From Thiomargarita sp. (GTDB taxonomy: Bacteria > Pseudomonadota > Gammaproteobacteria > Beggiatoales > Beggiatoaceae): a stretch of DNA of 64,000 nucleotides. The position numbers and the translations under genes were made by a program. Location: contig DYNP01000011.1 in the NCBI GenBank assembly GCA_020721005.1, forward strand, positions 105,389-169,388, written 5' to 3'. This document shows, in pieces, positions 56,056 through 64,000 of the stretch (positions are counted from its first letter, which is position 1; the number at the start of each line of letters is the position of its first letter). The notes below the pieces were generated by a model that saw only the letters and a program-made list of their open reading frames with translations, was not told where the DNA came from and searched no databases.

Positions 56056-57485
56056 TGTAAATGCACGTTGTCCTTTTCTAAAGATGTATTATCCTCAATA
56101 GGTACTTTCCGAAAGTGGACTGGATTGAGGTCATGTTCTGAAAGTAATTGGTCAAAATCAGTTTCGTTGCAGCCTGCAATGTGGGCTGCATGACTGGTGT
56201 CTCCTTCAACCATCCTAAGTACACGATTCAAATAGTGATGTTCGAATTCATGACGGGCTTCTTCTAGGGTCTGAAATTTATTCTCGCTCCCCGATAGGGA
56301 TTGTTTGGCCAGTGACAGTGGAATGACCAAAGAGGGGGATAATACTGTGCATTGTTCGATCAGATTTTGCAGTTGTCGAACATTCCCTGGCCATGGCATG
56401 GCAATCATGTATTCTAGTGCTTCCGGAGAGAAACGTGCTACTTCTGTTTGTTCTCGTTCCGCTTGTAAAGAGAGAAAGTGGTCAATCAAGAGGGGAATGT
56501 CTTCTCTTCTTTCTGCCAAAGATGGCATGTATAGGGGAATGACATTTAATCTGTAGTACAGGTCTTCACGAAATTCTCCTCTTTTGACGGCAACTTCTAG
56601 ATTTTGATGAGTGGCGGAAATGATGCGGACATCCACATCTATGGATTCGGTGGCACCCACGGGCTTGACTTTTCCTTCCTGTAGTACTCTCAGCAATTTA
56701 ACCTGTAACGAGGCGGGCATATCGCCCACTTCATCTAAAAACAGTGTCCCTTCATGTGCGGCTTGAAAGAGTCCGATGTTTTTCCGTACGGCACCGGTAA
56801 ACGCCCCTTTTTCATGGCCAAAGAGTTCAGATTCTAGCAATTGTTCGGAAAGAGCTCCGCAGTTAATGGCAAGAAATACGTTATTTTGACGAGGACTGCT
56901 TTGATGGATGGCTCTGGCCAGTAGCTCTTTCCCCGTACCTGTAGCCCCACGAATACAAACGCTGCTGTGGGTTTTAGCCACGCGTTGTGCTTGCTTGAGA
57001 AGTTGAGACATCACTGCACTTCTATGAATGATGTTGGGGGCAAAGGCATTTTCTTCTTTTTCACAAGTTCCCACTCGACTGAAAGCCGATTGGATGCAGC
57101 GGTACAGGTCAGGAGGCTCAATGGGTTTGGTTAAAAATTCAAATATGCCTTGATGAGTAGCCCTGATAGCGTCAGAAATTTGGGCATTGCCACTGAGCAT
57201 GATCACCGGCAGTACCGGATCGTATTTTTGAATTTCTTTTAATAAGGCAATACCGTCCATACCTTCCATACGTAAATCAGTAATGACCAGATGTGGCTTG
57301 AAAGTAGACAGTTGCTCGATTGCCTCAAGACCATTTTCGCAAGTGTTGACCTTATAACCCTCCGCTTCCAACCATGCTGAAATCATAGTTAAAATGGTCA
57401 CTTCATCGTCCACCAGTAGTATTTTTAGAGGACGTGTCATTTCCTCACACAGCGGTTTGGATTTCTTAATTATTTTTTTAGACAT
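56052..57485 (-). CDS. Sigma-54-dependent response regulator (NtrC family)
   Basis: A 477-residue activator of sigma-54 promoters. The receiver has acceptor D70 ([11 protein letters not shown]); the AAA+ domain has Walker A GATGTGKE at 180-187, the GAFTGA loop at 227-232 that contacts sigma-54, and Walker B LFLDEVGD at 248-255. The C-terminal DNA-binding region is Fis-like but divergent ([20 protein letters not shown]), so its target motif cannot be predicted. No histidine kinase gene adjoins it. It could be of the GlrR/QseF or another NtrC subgroup. Confidence 0.93.
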   Translation of the reverse strand: MSKKIIKKSKPLCEEMTRPLKILLVDDEVTILTMISAWLEAEGYKVNTCENGLEAIEQLSTFKPHLVITDLRMEGMDGIALLKEIQKYDPVLPVIMLSGNAQISDAIRATHQGIFEFLTKPIEPPDLYRCIQSAFSRVGTCEKEENAFAPNIIHRSAVMSQLLKQAQRVAKTHSSVCIRGATGTGKELLARAIHQSSPRQNNVFLAINCGALSEQLLESELFGHEKGAFTGAVRKNIGLFQAAHEGTLFLDEVGDMPASLQVKLLRVLQEGKVKPVGATESIDVDVRIISATHQNLEVAVKRGEFREDLYYRLNVIPLYMPSLAERREDIPLLIDHFLSLQAEREQTEVARFSPEALEYMIAMPWPGNVRQLQNLIEQCTVLSPSLVIPLSLAKQSLSGSENKFQTLEEARHEFEHHYLNRVLRMVEGDTSHAAHIAGCNETDFDQLLSEHDLNPVHFRKVPIEDNTSLEKDNVHLH

Positions 57486-57615
57486 ACCAAGGTCCTTGGA
57501 ATCATCAATTTAGAATGAGCATTAAAAAGCAATAATCGCTCCATTATTCTTAAGTGTTTATTTTGCAATATTAATTTAATTGGAAGCAACTGACAAATTT
57601 CCTGTTAAAGAGGAT

Positions 57616-58698
57616 TCAAATTACTACTAAATCGCGCATCTTTGCCAAGAAAACCGCCTGATCAAATTGCCGGGCTCGTTTTTCACAGGATTGACGTAAT
57701 TCTAAAGATTTTTGAGGGGTTAAGTAGTTCACCGCTTCGCAGATACTTTGTACAGTGAGCTGCGGAGGCAATAAAATGCCTGTCACCTCGGGAATGATGG
57801 TTTCTAACAATCCACCTTCCGCCACTCCAATTACTGGTTTGCCGGCGGCCATCGATTCTACAGGCGACATACCAAAGTCTTCATTGTGGGGTAAATACAA
57901 AGTAGCGATGGCGTTCCCAACGAGATCCATTAAGGTGGATTCAGACACCCAACCTGTGAATTGAATATGAGGGGCATGGGCAGCCAGTTTGCGCAATTTA
58001 TGCGATTCAGAACCTCCGGAAGCAACAATTAAACGGTATTGGGGTAATTTCAAAAAAGCTTGGACGATGAGATCAACACGTTTTAAGGGATCTAAGCGAG
58101 CCACAGATAAGTAATAATTCCCTTGACCCCGCCACATAAATTGTTGAGTATTGCAAGGAGGATGCACCACAATGGATGGTATCCCCAAAAAATGTTGTAA
58201 GCGTTGCCGAACTTGTTCAGAATTCGTCACTACTTGATCCATGTGCCTGATAGCCTCCTCGTAACGCGGTTGTAAGTAAGCGGTGAATTGTTTTAAAAGC
58301 GGGCGTAATACCGGAAGCACTTGGTCAAGATAGAATTGACGTTGGTCGTAAATGAAACGGGGAGGCGTGTGACAGTAATATAAGTTGCGCCCAAATCGAT
58401 GATTGAGTATGGCTAAAGGGGTATAAAAACCGCTGTAGACAACGGTCTCATAATTTTGTAAAAAGCCCGTTTGTTGCGCAAAAGCCCGGGACAGTTTAAA
58501 CTGGCGCCACAGGGGTAAGCGACTGTGGGTTGCCAAATCATGATGTCGAAGAGAACTGGGCAGTGGGGTTAAAAAGGCATGGCCGGCCCGGGCAAACCCA
58601 TACCCTATATCAGCAGGAAGATAATGAGCCAAGACCGTGCTTAAACGTCCACCGCCTTCCAAAGATTCAAAATAATCGTGCAATACAATTCTCTGCAT
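57616..58698 (-). CDS. Glycosyltransferase family 4 protein
   Basis: A 360-residue GT-B fold enzyme. The acceptor half is N-terminal; the donor half has YLSVARLDPLKRVDLIVQAF (about 200) and FGMSPVESMAAGKPVIGVAE with the E-X7-E type nucleotide-sugar motif (about 283-302). It would transfer a sugar from a nucleotide donor during polysaccharide or lipid-linked glycan synthesis. No other sugar genes adjoin it, so the substrate is not predictable. It is divergent from surA with 76 bases between starts. Confidence 0.92.
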   Translation of the reverse strand: MQRIVLHDYFESLEGGGRLSTVLAHYLPADIGYGFARAGHAFLTPLPSSLRHHDLATHSRLPLWRQFKLSRAFAQQTGFLQNYETVVYSGFYTPLAILNHRFGRNLYYCHTPPRFIYDQRQFYLDQVLPVLRPLLKQFTAYLQPRYEEAIRHMDQVVTNSEQVRQRLQHFLGIPSIVVHPPCNTQQFMWRGQGNYYLSVARLDPLKRVDLIVQAFLKLPQYRLIVASGGSESHKLRKLAAHAPHIQFTGWVSESTLMDLVGNAIATLYLPHNEDFGMSPVESMAAGKPVIGVAEGGLLETIIPEVTGILLPPQLTVQSICEAVNYLTPQKSLELRQSCEKRARQFDQAVFLAKMRDLVVI

Positions 58699-58774
58699 AC
58701 CAACTGCTCCCTAAATTTTAAATACTTTTCAATTTTAACTGGAAAAATGGACAGGCTTCCCATTTTGAACTTCT

Positions 58775-60049
58775 ATGTACTCTAAAGCGCTTTTCCTTAC
58801 TCTCCTCTTTTTTGTCAGCAATTTGCCCCTCCACGCTCAACTGTTGGATTATATTGTGGCTATTGTGAATGAGGAAGCCATTACCCACAGTCAGTTGCAA
58901 CGAGAATTGCAACAAGTCACCTTGACATTGCAACAACAAAAAATCCAACTGCCTGCCCCCAAAATTCTGCAGGAGCAAGTGTTGGATAACCTGATTCTGA
59001 CCACTTTGCAACTGCAACTGGCTCGTCAATTGAATATTGGCGTGGAAGATGAATTGCTGAATGAGAACTTGCATCAGGTAGCAGCTCAAAATAACCGAGA
59101 CCTGGCCCAGTTTCGACGCATGTTACAGGACAGCGGTTATGATTACCAACGCTATCGGGAAGACCTGCGCAATCAGTTGATTATTCAAAGGTTACAGCAG
59201 CGCCAAGTGGTCAATCGCATCACGGTCAGTCCTCAAGAAATTGAGAACTTTCTTACAGTTCAAAAACAACGGGCGGAAGCTGTACAAAATTACCATTTAT
59301 TGCATATTCTTATTGCTACTCCGGAGGCTGCTGCTCCGGAACAGATTGCAGAACGACAGGCCAAAGCTCAACAAGTGCTGGCTCAACTTAAACAAGGAGC
59401 TGATTTTCGCTCCACTGCCATCGCTGTCTCCGATTCCAGTAAAGCATTGGAAGGAGGGGATTTGGGTTGGCTCACCACCGGGGAAATTCCCAGCCTGTTT
59501 GAAAAGATTGTTGAAAAAATGACAGTGGGGCAGATCAGTGAACCCATTCGCGATTCCAGTGGCTTTCATCTTCTCAAATTGCAGGACAAACGCAGTGCAG
59601 AAAAATCCCTGGCTACCCAGACTAAAGTACGCCATATACTGATCAAAACCAATGAAATGGTGGCCGATTTGGAAGCCCAAACCCGTTTAGACGAACTGCG
59701 AAAAAATCTGGAATTGGGAGAAGATTTTGCCAAACTGGCCCGCACCCATTCCGAAGATGCTGGCTCCAGTCAAAAAGGCGGACTATTGGACTGGATTTCC
59801 CCGGGCGATTTAGTCCCAGAATTTGAAGCCGTGATGAATGAACTGGCAGAGCGTCAAATCAGTCAACCTTTTAAATCCCGTTATGGCTGGCATCTCATCC
59901 AAGTCTTAGAAAGACGCCAGTATGAAGACACCGGGCAATGGTTGCGTAACCAAGCCGCCAAACAAATTCAACAACGTAAAATCGAGGAAGAATTAAACAA
60001 CTGGCTTAGACAATTGCGTGGCGAAGCCTACATTGAGTACAAATCCTAA
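58775..60049 (+). CDS. surA: Periplasmic chaperone and peptidyl-prolyl isomerase SurA
   Basis: A 424-residue outer-membrane-protein chaperone. A signal peptide ends at LHAQ. The N-terminal SurA_N domain contains LDYIVAIVNEEAITHSQLQR; two parvulin domains follow (about 170-275 and 283-385), each with HLLHILIATPEA- or VRHILIKTNEM-type starts and GWLTTGEIP or LLDWISPGDLVPEFE. It aids folding of beta-barrel proteins. In E. coli it sits between lptD and pdxA; neither is here. Confidence 0.95.
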   Translation: MYSKALFLTLLFFVSNLPLHAQLLDYIVAIVNEEAITHSQLQRELQQVTLTLQQQKIQLPAPKILQEQVLDNLILTTLQLQLARQLNIGVEDELLNENLHQVAAQNNRDLAQFRRMLQDSGYDYQRYREDLRNQLIIQRLQQRQVVNRITVSPQEIENFLTVQKQRAEAVQNYHLLHILIATPEAAAPEQIAERQAKAQQVLAQLKQGADFRSTAIAVSDSSKALEGGDLGWLTTGEIPSLFEKIVEKMTVGQISEPIRDSSGFHLLKLQDKRSAEKSLATQTKVRHILIKTNEMVADLEAQTRLDELRKNLELGEDFAKLARTHSEDAGSSQKGGLLDWISPGDLVPEFEAVMNELAERQISQPFKSRYGWHLIQVLERRQYEDTGQWLRNQAAKQIQQRKIEEELNNWLRQLRGEAYIEYKS

Positions 60050-60107
60050 TTGCTCCCGATTTTTCATCCCATTACTTTTCCCAAAAAACCTACTAACCAC
60101 CCACTTT

Positions 60108-61919
60108 ATGATCACTAAATTACGTAATATTGCCATTATTGCTCACGTTGACCACGGAAAAACGACCTTGGTCGACCGCCTTCTCCAGCAATCAGGCACT
60201 CTGGGGGAACGAGTTACCACCGAAAGAGTCATGGACTCCAATGACCTTGAAAAAGAAAGAGGTATCACTATCCTCGCCAAAAATACTTCTCTCCGTTGGC
60301 AGGACTACCGCATCAACATCGTAGACACCCCAGGCCATGCCGACTTTGGGGGAGAAGTGGAACGCGTACTGTCTATGGTCGACTCCGTATTACTATTGGT
60401 CGATGCAGTTGACGGTCCCATGCCTCAAACTCGCTTTGTCACCCAAAAAGCCCTGGCTCGAGGCTTGAGTCCCATTGTCGTCATCAATAAAGTTGATCGA
60501 GATGGTGCTCGGCCAGACTGGGTCGTTGATCAAACCTTTGAACTCTTTGATCGACTCGGCGCCACTGATGCCCAACTCGACTTCCCAATCGTCTATGCCT
60601 CAGCCTTACAAGGCTATGCCAACCTCGACAGCCAAACTCGATCGGGCAATATGGAACCTCTCTTTGAAACCATTGTCCAATGCGTTCCCATTCCAGATGT
60701 TGACCCAGAAGAACCCTTTTGCTTACAAGTCAGTGCCTTAGACTATTCAAGTTACGTAGGCGTTATTGGCATCGGCCGCATCAGCAGTGGCCAAATCAAA
60801 ACCAACACCCCGGTCACCATTGTCGACGTCAAAGGTCGCCAACGATCCGGGCGCATTTTACAAATCCTGGGTTTTCATGGCCTGGAACGAATCGAATTTC
60901 CCCAAGCTATGGCTGGAGACATTATTGCCTTTACTGGAGTAGAAGAACTCGCCATTTCTGACACCCTCTGCGATCCTAGCTACGTACAAGCTTTACCCCC
61001 TCTTACCGTTGATGAACCCACGGTCAGCATGACCTTTCAAGTCAACACCTCACCCTTTGCTGGACAAGATGGCAAATATGTCACCTCTCGACACATTCGA
61101 GAACGTCTGCAACGGGAACTGTTACACAATGTTGCCCTGCGAGTCTCTGAAACAGAAGATCCTGACAAATTCATGGTATCAGGTCGTGGCGAATTACACC
61201 TCGGTATCTTGATTGAGAACATGCGTCGAGAAGGCTATGAATTGGCGGTCTCCCGACCTCGGGTAATTCTCAAGGAAATAGACAGCGTCAAAATGGAACC
61301 CTATGAGAACCTTACCGTTGATGTTGACCAAGCCTATCAAGGCACCGTCATGGAGTTGTTAGGAGAACGTAAAGCTGAACTGACCAATATGCTACCGGAT
61401 GGCAAAGGCCGAGTCCGACTTGACTTTGTCATTCCCGCTCGAGGACTGATTGGCTTTCGCACCGAATTTTTGACCGCCACTTCTGGTACAGGGCTACTTT
61501 ATCATGTATTTGACCATTATGGTCCCATGAAACCAGGCAATTTGGGTCAACGCATCAATGGCGTCCTGGTCTCCAATGGAGAAGGGAAAAGCCTGGGCTA
61601 CGCCCTTTTCAACCTACAAGAACGCGGTCGTCTCTTCATTGGTCATGGCGAACAAGTGTATGAAGGCATGATCATTGGCATCCATTCCCGTGGCAATGAC
61701 CTGGTCGTCAACCCTCTAAAAGCCAAACAACTCACCAATATCCGCGCCGCCGGCTCTGACGAAAACATCCTCCTCACTCCTCCCATCCGCATGAGTTTAG
61801 AACAAGCCCTGGAATTTATCGATGACGACGAACTTGTAGAAGTCACCCCCAAAGCCATTCGTCTGCGCAAACAATTCCTCAAGGAACACGAACGACGCCG
61901 TATGGCAAGAACCGCTTAA
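60108..61919 (+). CDS. typA: Translational GTPase TypA/BipA
   Basis: A 603-residue ribosome-associated GTPase involved in ribosome assembly and cold or stress responses. G1 AHVDHGKT at 12-19, G3 DTPGHADF, G4 NKVD, beta-barrel and EF-G-like domains, and the C-terminal BipA-specific domain ([18 protein letters not shown]) are intact. ATG 60108 gives the family start [18 protein letters not shown]; the longer frame overlaps surA and is not supported. No strong ribosome site is visible, 58 bases after surA. Confidence 0.96.
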   Translation: MITKLRNIAIIAHVDHGKTTLVDRLLQQSGTLGERVTTERVMDSNDLEKERGITILAKNTSLRWQDYRINIVDTPGHADFGGEVERVLSMVDSVLLLVDAVDGPMPQTRFVTQKALARGLSPIVVINKVDRDGARPDWVVDQTFELFDRLGATDAQLDFPIVYASALQGYANLDSQTRSGNMEPLFETIVQCVPIPDVDPEEPFCLQVSALDYSSYVGVIGIGRISSGQIKTNTPVTIVDVKGRQRSGRILQILGFHGLERIEFPQAMAGDIIAFTGVEELAISDTLCDPSYVQALPPLTVDEPTVSMTFQVNTSPFAGQDGKYVTSRHIRERLQRELLHNVALRVSETEDPDKFMVSGRGELHLGILIENMRREGYELAVSRPRVILKEIDSVKMEPYENLTVDVDQAYQGTVMELLGERKAELTNMLPDGKGRVRLDFVIPARGLIGFRTEFLTATSGTGLLYHVFDHYGPMKPGNLGQRINGVLVSNGEGKSLGYALFNLQERGRLFIGHGEQVYEGMIIGIHSRGNDLVVNPLKAKQLTNIRAAGSDENILLTPPIRMSLEQALEFIDDDELVEVTPKAIRLRKQFLKEHERRRMARTA

Positions 61920-61964
61920 CCTTAAATTTTACCATGTTTTTACGTTAGACTGCGATTAAACCGG

Positions 61965-62064
61965 CGTAGGGTGTGTTGGATGCGTGTTTTACACCGTAAC
62001 GCAACTTGTTTGAGATTTCCAAGAAAACGGTGCGTTACGCTGTCACTGATTAACGCACCCTACG
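61965..62064. repeat. Imperfect inverted repeat between typA and tRNA-fMet
   Basis: CGTAGGGTGTGTT (61965-61977) is mirrored by AACGCACCCTACG (about 62052-62064). A second GTAACGCA/TGCGTTAC pair lies inside. It is a dispersed GTAGGGTG-type palindrome and could end typA transcription. Confidence 0.65.
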
Positions 62065-62117
62065 TTAAGCTGACTCTAATGTCCTGCATATAAAAAAACA
62101 AATTTCTCAAAAATCGC

Positions 62118-62146
62118 TTGCAATCTTCAAAAAATTGGATTATACT
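62118..62146 (+). promoter_or_regulatory. Sigma-70 promoter of the initiator tRNA
   Basis: TTGCAA (62118-62123), 17 bases, then TATACT (62141-62146). Transcription would start about 7 bases later, just ahead of the tRNA 5' end at 62160. Confidence 0.75.
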
Positions 62147-62159
62147 GTCTCTTATCAAT

Positions 62160-62236
<77 letters not shown>

Positions 62237-62358
62237 ATCTCCGTTAGATAACAAAGTGTGGGTTTTGTCCCTTTAAACCCAATCCACTTTACCCCCAGCC
62301 CCAAACACTCCCCCTTATCTAATCCCCTCATTCCCCCCGCCTTATTCTACAAAGAATA

Positions 62359-63457
62359 CTACAGGCCACTCTTCAAGCTTGCCTCAATAAACTCATCCAA
62401 ATCCCCATCCAATACCGACTGAGTATCTGCCTTTTCTACCCCAGTACGAAGATCCTTAATACGAGACTGATCGAGTACATAAGAACGAATCTGACTCCCC
62501 CACCCTATATCCGCCTTATTATCCTCAACCAACTGTTGTTGCGTGCCACGCTGCTGCATCTCCAACTCATACAACTTAGCCTTCAACTGCTTCATAGCCG
62601 TTGCCTTGTTCTTATGCTGCGAACGATCATTCTGACACTGTACCACAACTCCAGTTGGCAAATGCGTAATTCTAACCGCGGATTCAGTACGATTAACATG
62701 CTGACCTCCAGCTCCGCTGGCTCTGTACACATCAATCCGTAAATCTGCCGGATTAATAACCACCTCCACGTCATCATCCACCTCCGGAGACACAAAAACT
62801 GCCGCAAAGGAAGTGTGACGCCGATTCCCTGAATCAAAAGGAGACTTCCGTACCAAACGATGCACCCCAGTTTCCGTACGACACCATCCGTAAGCGTAAT
62901 CACCGACAATCTGCAAAGTACTGCTTTTAATCCCCGCCACTTCACCCGGAGAAATTTCGATCAACTCCGCCTTAAACCCCCGTTTCTCAGCCCATCTCAA
63001 ATACATACGCAATAACATATCAGCCCAATCCTGAGCTTCAGTACCCCCCGATCCTGCCTGAATATCCAAAAAAGCATTGTGCGCATCCATTTCTCCAGAA
63101 AACATACGGGCAAATTCCAAATCTGCCAATTGCTTCTCCAATGACTGCAATTCCCTATACACCGCCGTAACTGTACCCTCATCCTGCTCCAACTCTGCCA
63201 ATTCCAACAACTCCCGCTCATCTCGCAGTCCCTGATCCAGTTTCTCCAAAGTATACACCACCTTTTCCAAAGCAGCCCGTTCCTGGCCCAAAGCCAAAGC
63301 CCGTTCCGGCTGATTCCATATCCCGGCACTCTCCAATTCCCTGTTGATCTCAACCAATCTTTCTTGCTTGGTTGAGTAGTCAAAGATACCCCCTTAGAGA
63401 CTCGCTGCGTTCTCTCATAGACCCTATCATCTGATACAACATATTAAATTCCAGCAT
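62359..63457 (-). CDS. prfB: Peptide chain release factor 2, with programmed +1 frameshift
   Basis: RF2 ends translation at UAA and UGA. The gene begins at ATG 63457 ([12 protein letters not shown]...LRGYL), meets an in-frame TGA at 63382-63380, and continues in the +1 frame from GAC. The product is 365 residues, exactly the E. coli length. The anticodon-like SPF motif is at 205-207 and the catalytic GGQ at 250-252 (ASGAGGQHV), with alanine at 246 as in most bacteria. The usual downstream lysS is absent; initiator tRNA and typA lie beyond on the other strand. Confidence 0.97.
63379..63398 (-). other. prfB autoregulatory frameshift site
   Basis: On the minus strand the sequence reads AGGGGGTATCTTTGAC: an internal Shine-Dalgarno-like AGGGGG, then CTT TGA C. 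It is identical to the E. coli RF2 site. Low RF2 slows reading of UGA and promotes the +1 shift. Confidence 0.95.
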
Positions 63458-63689
63458 ACCAACTCTTTCCTTTTTTTCTTACACACATGAAAATATAACC
63501 AACGAACCAAAGAAACCGCGTATCCTGTGAAAAACCTGCCAGGCTTATAACTTCGCGTATTCCATATAGGATGTGCCGAACCTTTTCCGCAAAGCGCATC
63601 TATCTGTCTCTCATTCTAAACATTCCATAATTCCGCAAATTCTGATTCAAAATAAATTGCTGGCTCAACGACCCGATCACTTGGCTACA

Positions 63690-64000
63690 CTAATGATTTC
63701 TATCATTTTTGATCCGTTCAATCTCACTTACTGATAATCCAGTGATTTCTGCAATAAAATTCACGTCTAACCCTTTAACAAGCATCGCTTGAGCAATCTC
63801 TAATTTGCCCTCAAGTTTGCCTTTACGTTCACCTTCCTGCATTCCCTCAAGTTTGCCTTTACGTTCACCTTCCTGCATTCCCTCAAGTTTACCCTCCAGT
63901 TTGCCTTTACGTTCGCCCTCCTGTATTCCCTCAAGTTTACCCGCGAGTTTACCCTCATAACGTACTTTAGCAAAGTGTTCTTTCATGGACTCTAAAAACA
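63690..64000 (-). CDS. C-terminal part of an Rpn/PD-(D/E)XK nuclease-family protein, cut by window edge
   Basis: The frame runs open from the right edge through ATG 63986 to the stop at 63690. The visible part is a highly charged repeat region (GKLEGMQEGERK units, about 12 residues each) followed by AQAMLVKGLDVNFIAEITGL and IERIKN, the typical tail of Rpn/transposase_31 (PF12784) proteins. The nuclease domain would lie beyond the window. The internal ATG is not likely to be the true start. Underlying DNA has 36-bp direct repeats (63808-63843, 63844-63879). Confidence 0.8.
   Translation of the reverse strand, partial: FLESMKEHFAKVRYEGKLAGKLEGIQEGERKGKLEGKLEGMQEGERKGKLEGMQEGERKGKLEGKLEIAQAMLVKGLDVNFIAEITGLSVSEIERIKNDRNH

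Overview
The window looks like a chromosomal piece of a gammaproteobacterium with many short interspersed repeats. The placement rests on sdhCDAB gene order, lolB, surA, ycjX-ycjF, an RF2 gene with the classic +1 frameshift site, a UUG-started rpsT, and tRNA genes that encode CCA. The mix of sensor kinases, a WD40-STAND protein, a TerY-type kinase/phosphatase/vWA set and dense palindromic repeats resembles large sulfur-oxidising filaments of the Thiotrichales/Beggiatoa type. That placement is an inference from gene content only; no 16S gene is present.

Layout: 1-7.2 kb is a minus-strand signalling block (vWA protein, PP2C phosphatase, Ser/Thr kinase, CHASE-PAS hybrid histidine kinase, and the start of one more gene running off the left edge). 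7.7-13.2 kb holds a small winged-helix protein and, divergently, a large periplasmic alpha-2-macroglobulin with an intact thioester motif. 13.3-19.1 kb is accessory: a membrane-protein remnant, a 1462-residue HEPN-like/STAND/TM/WD40 protein with nearly identical repeats, a DUF4160-DUF2442 pair whose first gene needs a -1 frameshift at a perfect slippery heptamer, and a palindromic repeat. 19.1-22.5 kb is sdhCDAB (minus strand), followed by ycjX-ycjF. 25.7-31.2 kb carries an orphan histidine kinase, ispA, a tandem repeat array, and a TPR lipoprotein overlapping lolB. 31.3-42.2 kb carries a TraB/GumN protein, an exported DUF2135-like protein, a transglutaminase-DUF2126 protein, dnaN away from its usual neighbours, and a large multi-cofactor FAD oxidoreductase. 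42.2-47.2 kb contains a 268-bp element with 46-bp inverted ends, glycerate kinase, a YaeR-type VOC protein, an ankyrin protein, a GNAT acetyltransferase and a small antitoxin-like protein.

47.5-51.3 kb is a plus-strand unit: two duplicated receiver proteins (the second fused to GGDEF-EAL) and an exported coiled-coil protein with a ClpP-like protease domain that keeps a plausible Ser-His-Asp triad. It is followed by a 200-bp tandem array of the same palindromic element seen near 18.9 kb, but with the loop in the opposite orientation. 52.1-64 kb is mostly conserved housekeeping: an MscS channel, a Sel1-repeat protein, tRNA-Ser(CGA), rpsT, an NtrC-type regulator, a glycosyltransferase, surA, typA, initiator tRNA, prfB, and the tail of an Rpn/PD-(D/E)XK nuclease-family gene.

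The strongest candidates for something new are the slippery DUF4160-DUF2442 cassette, the exported ClpP-fold protein linked to c-di-GMP signalling genes, the HEPN-STAND-WD40 protein, and the loop-inverted repeat family.
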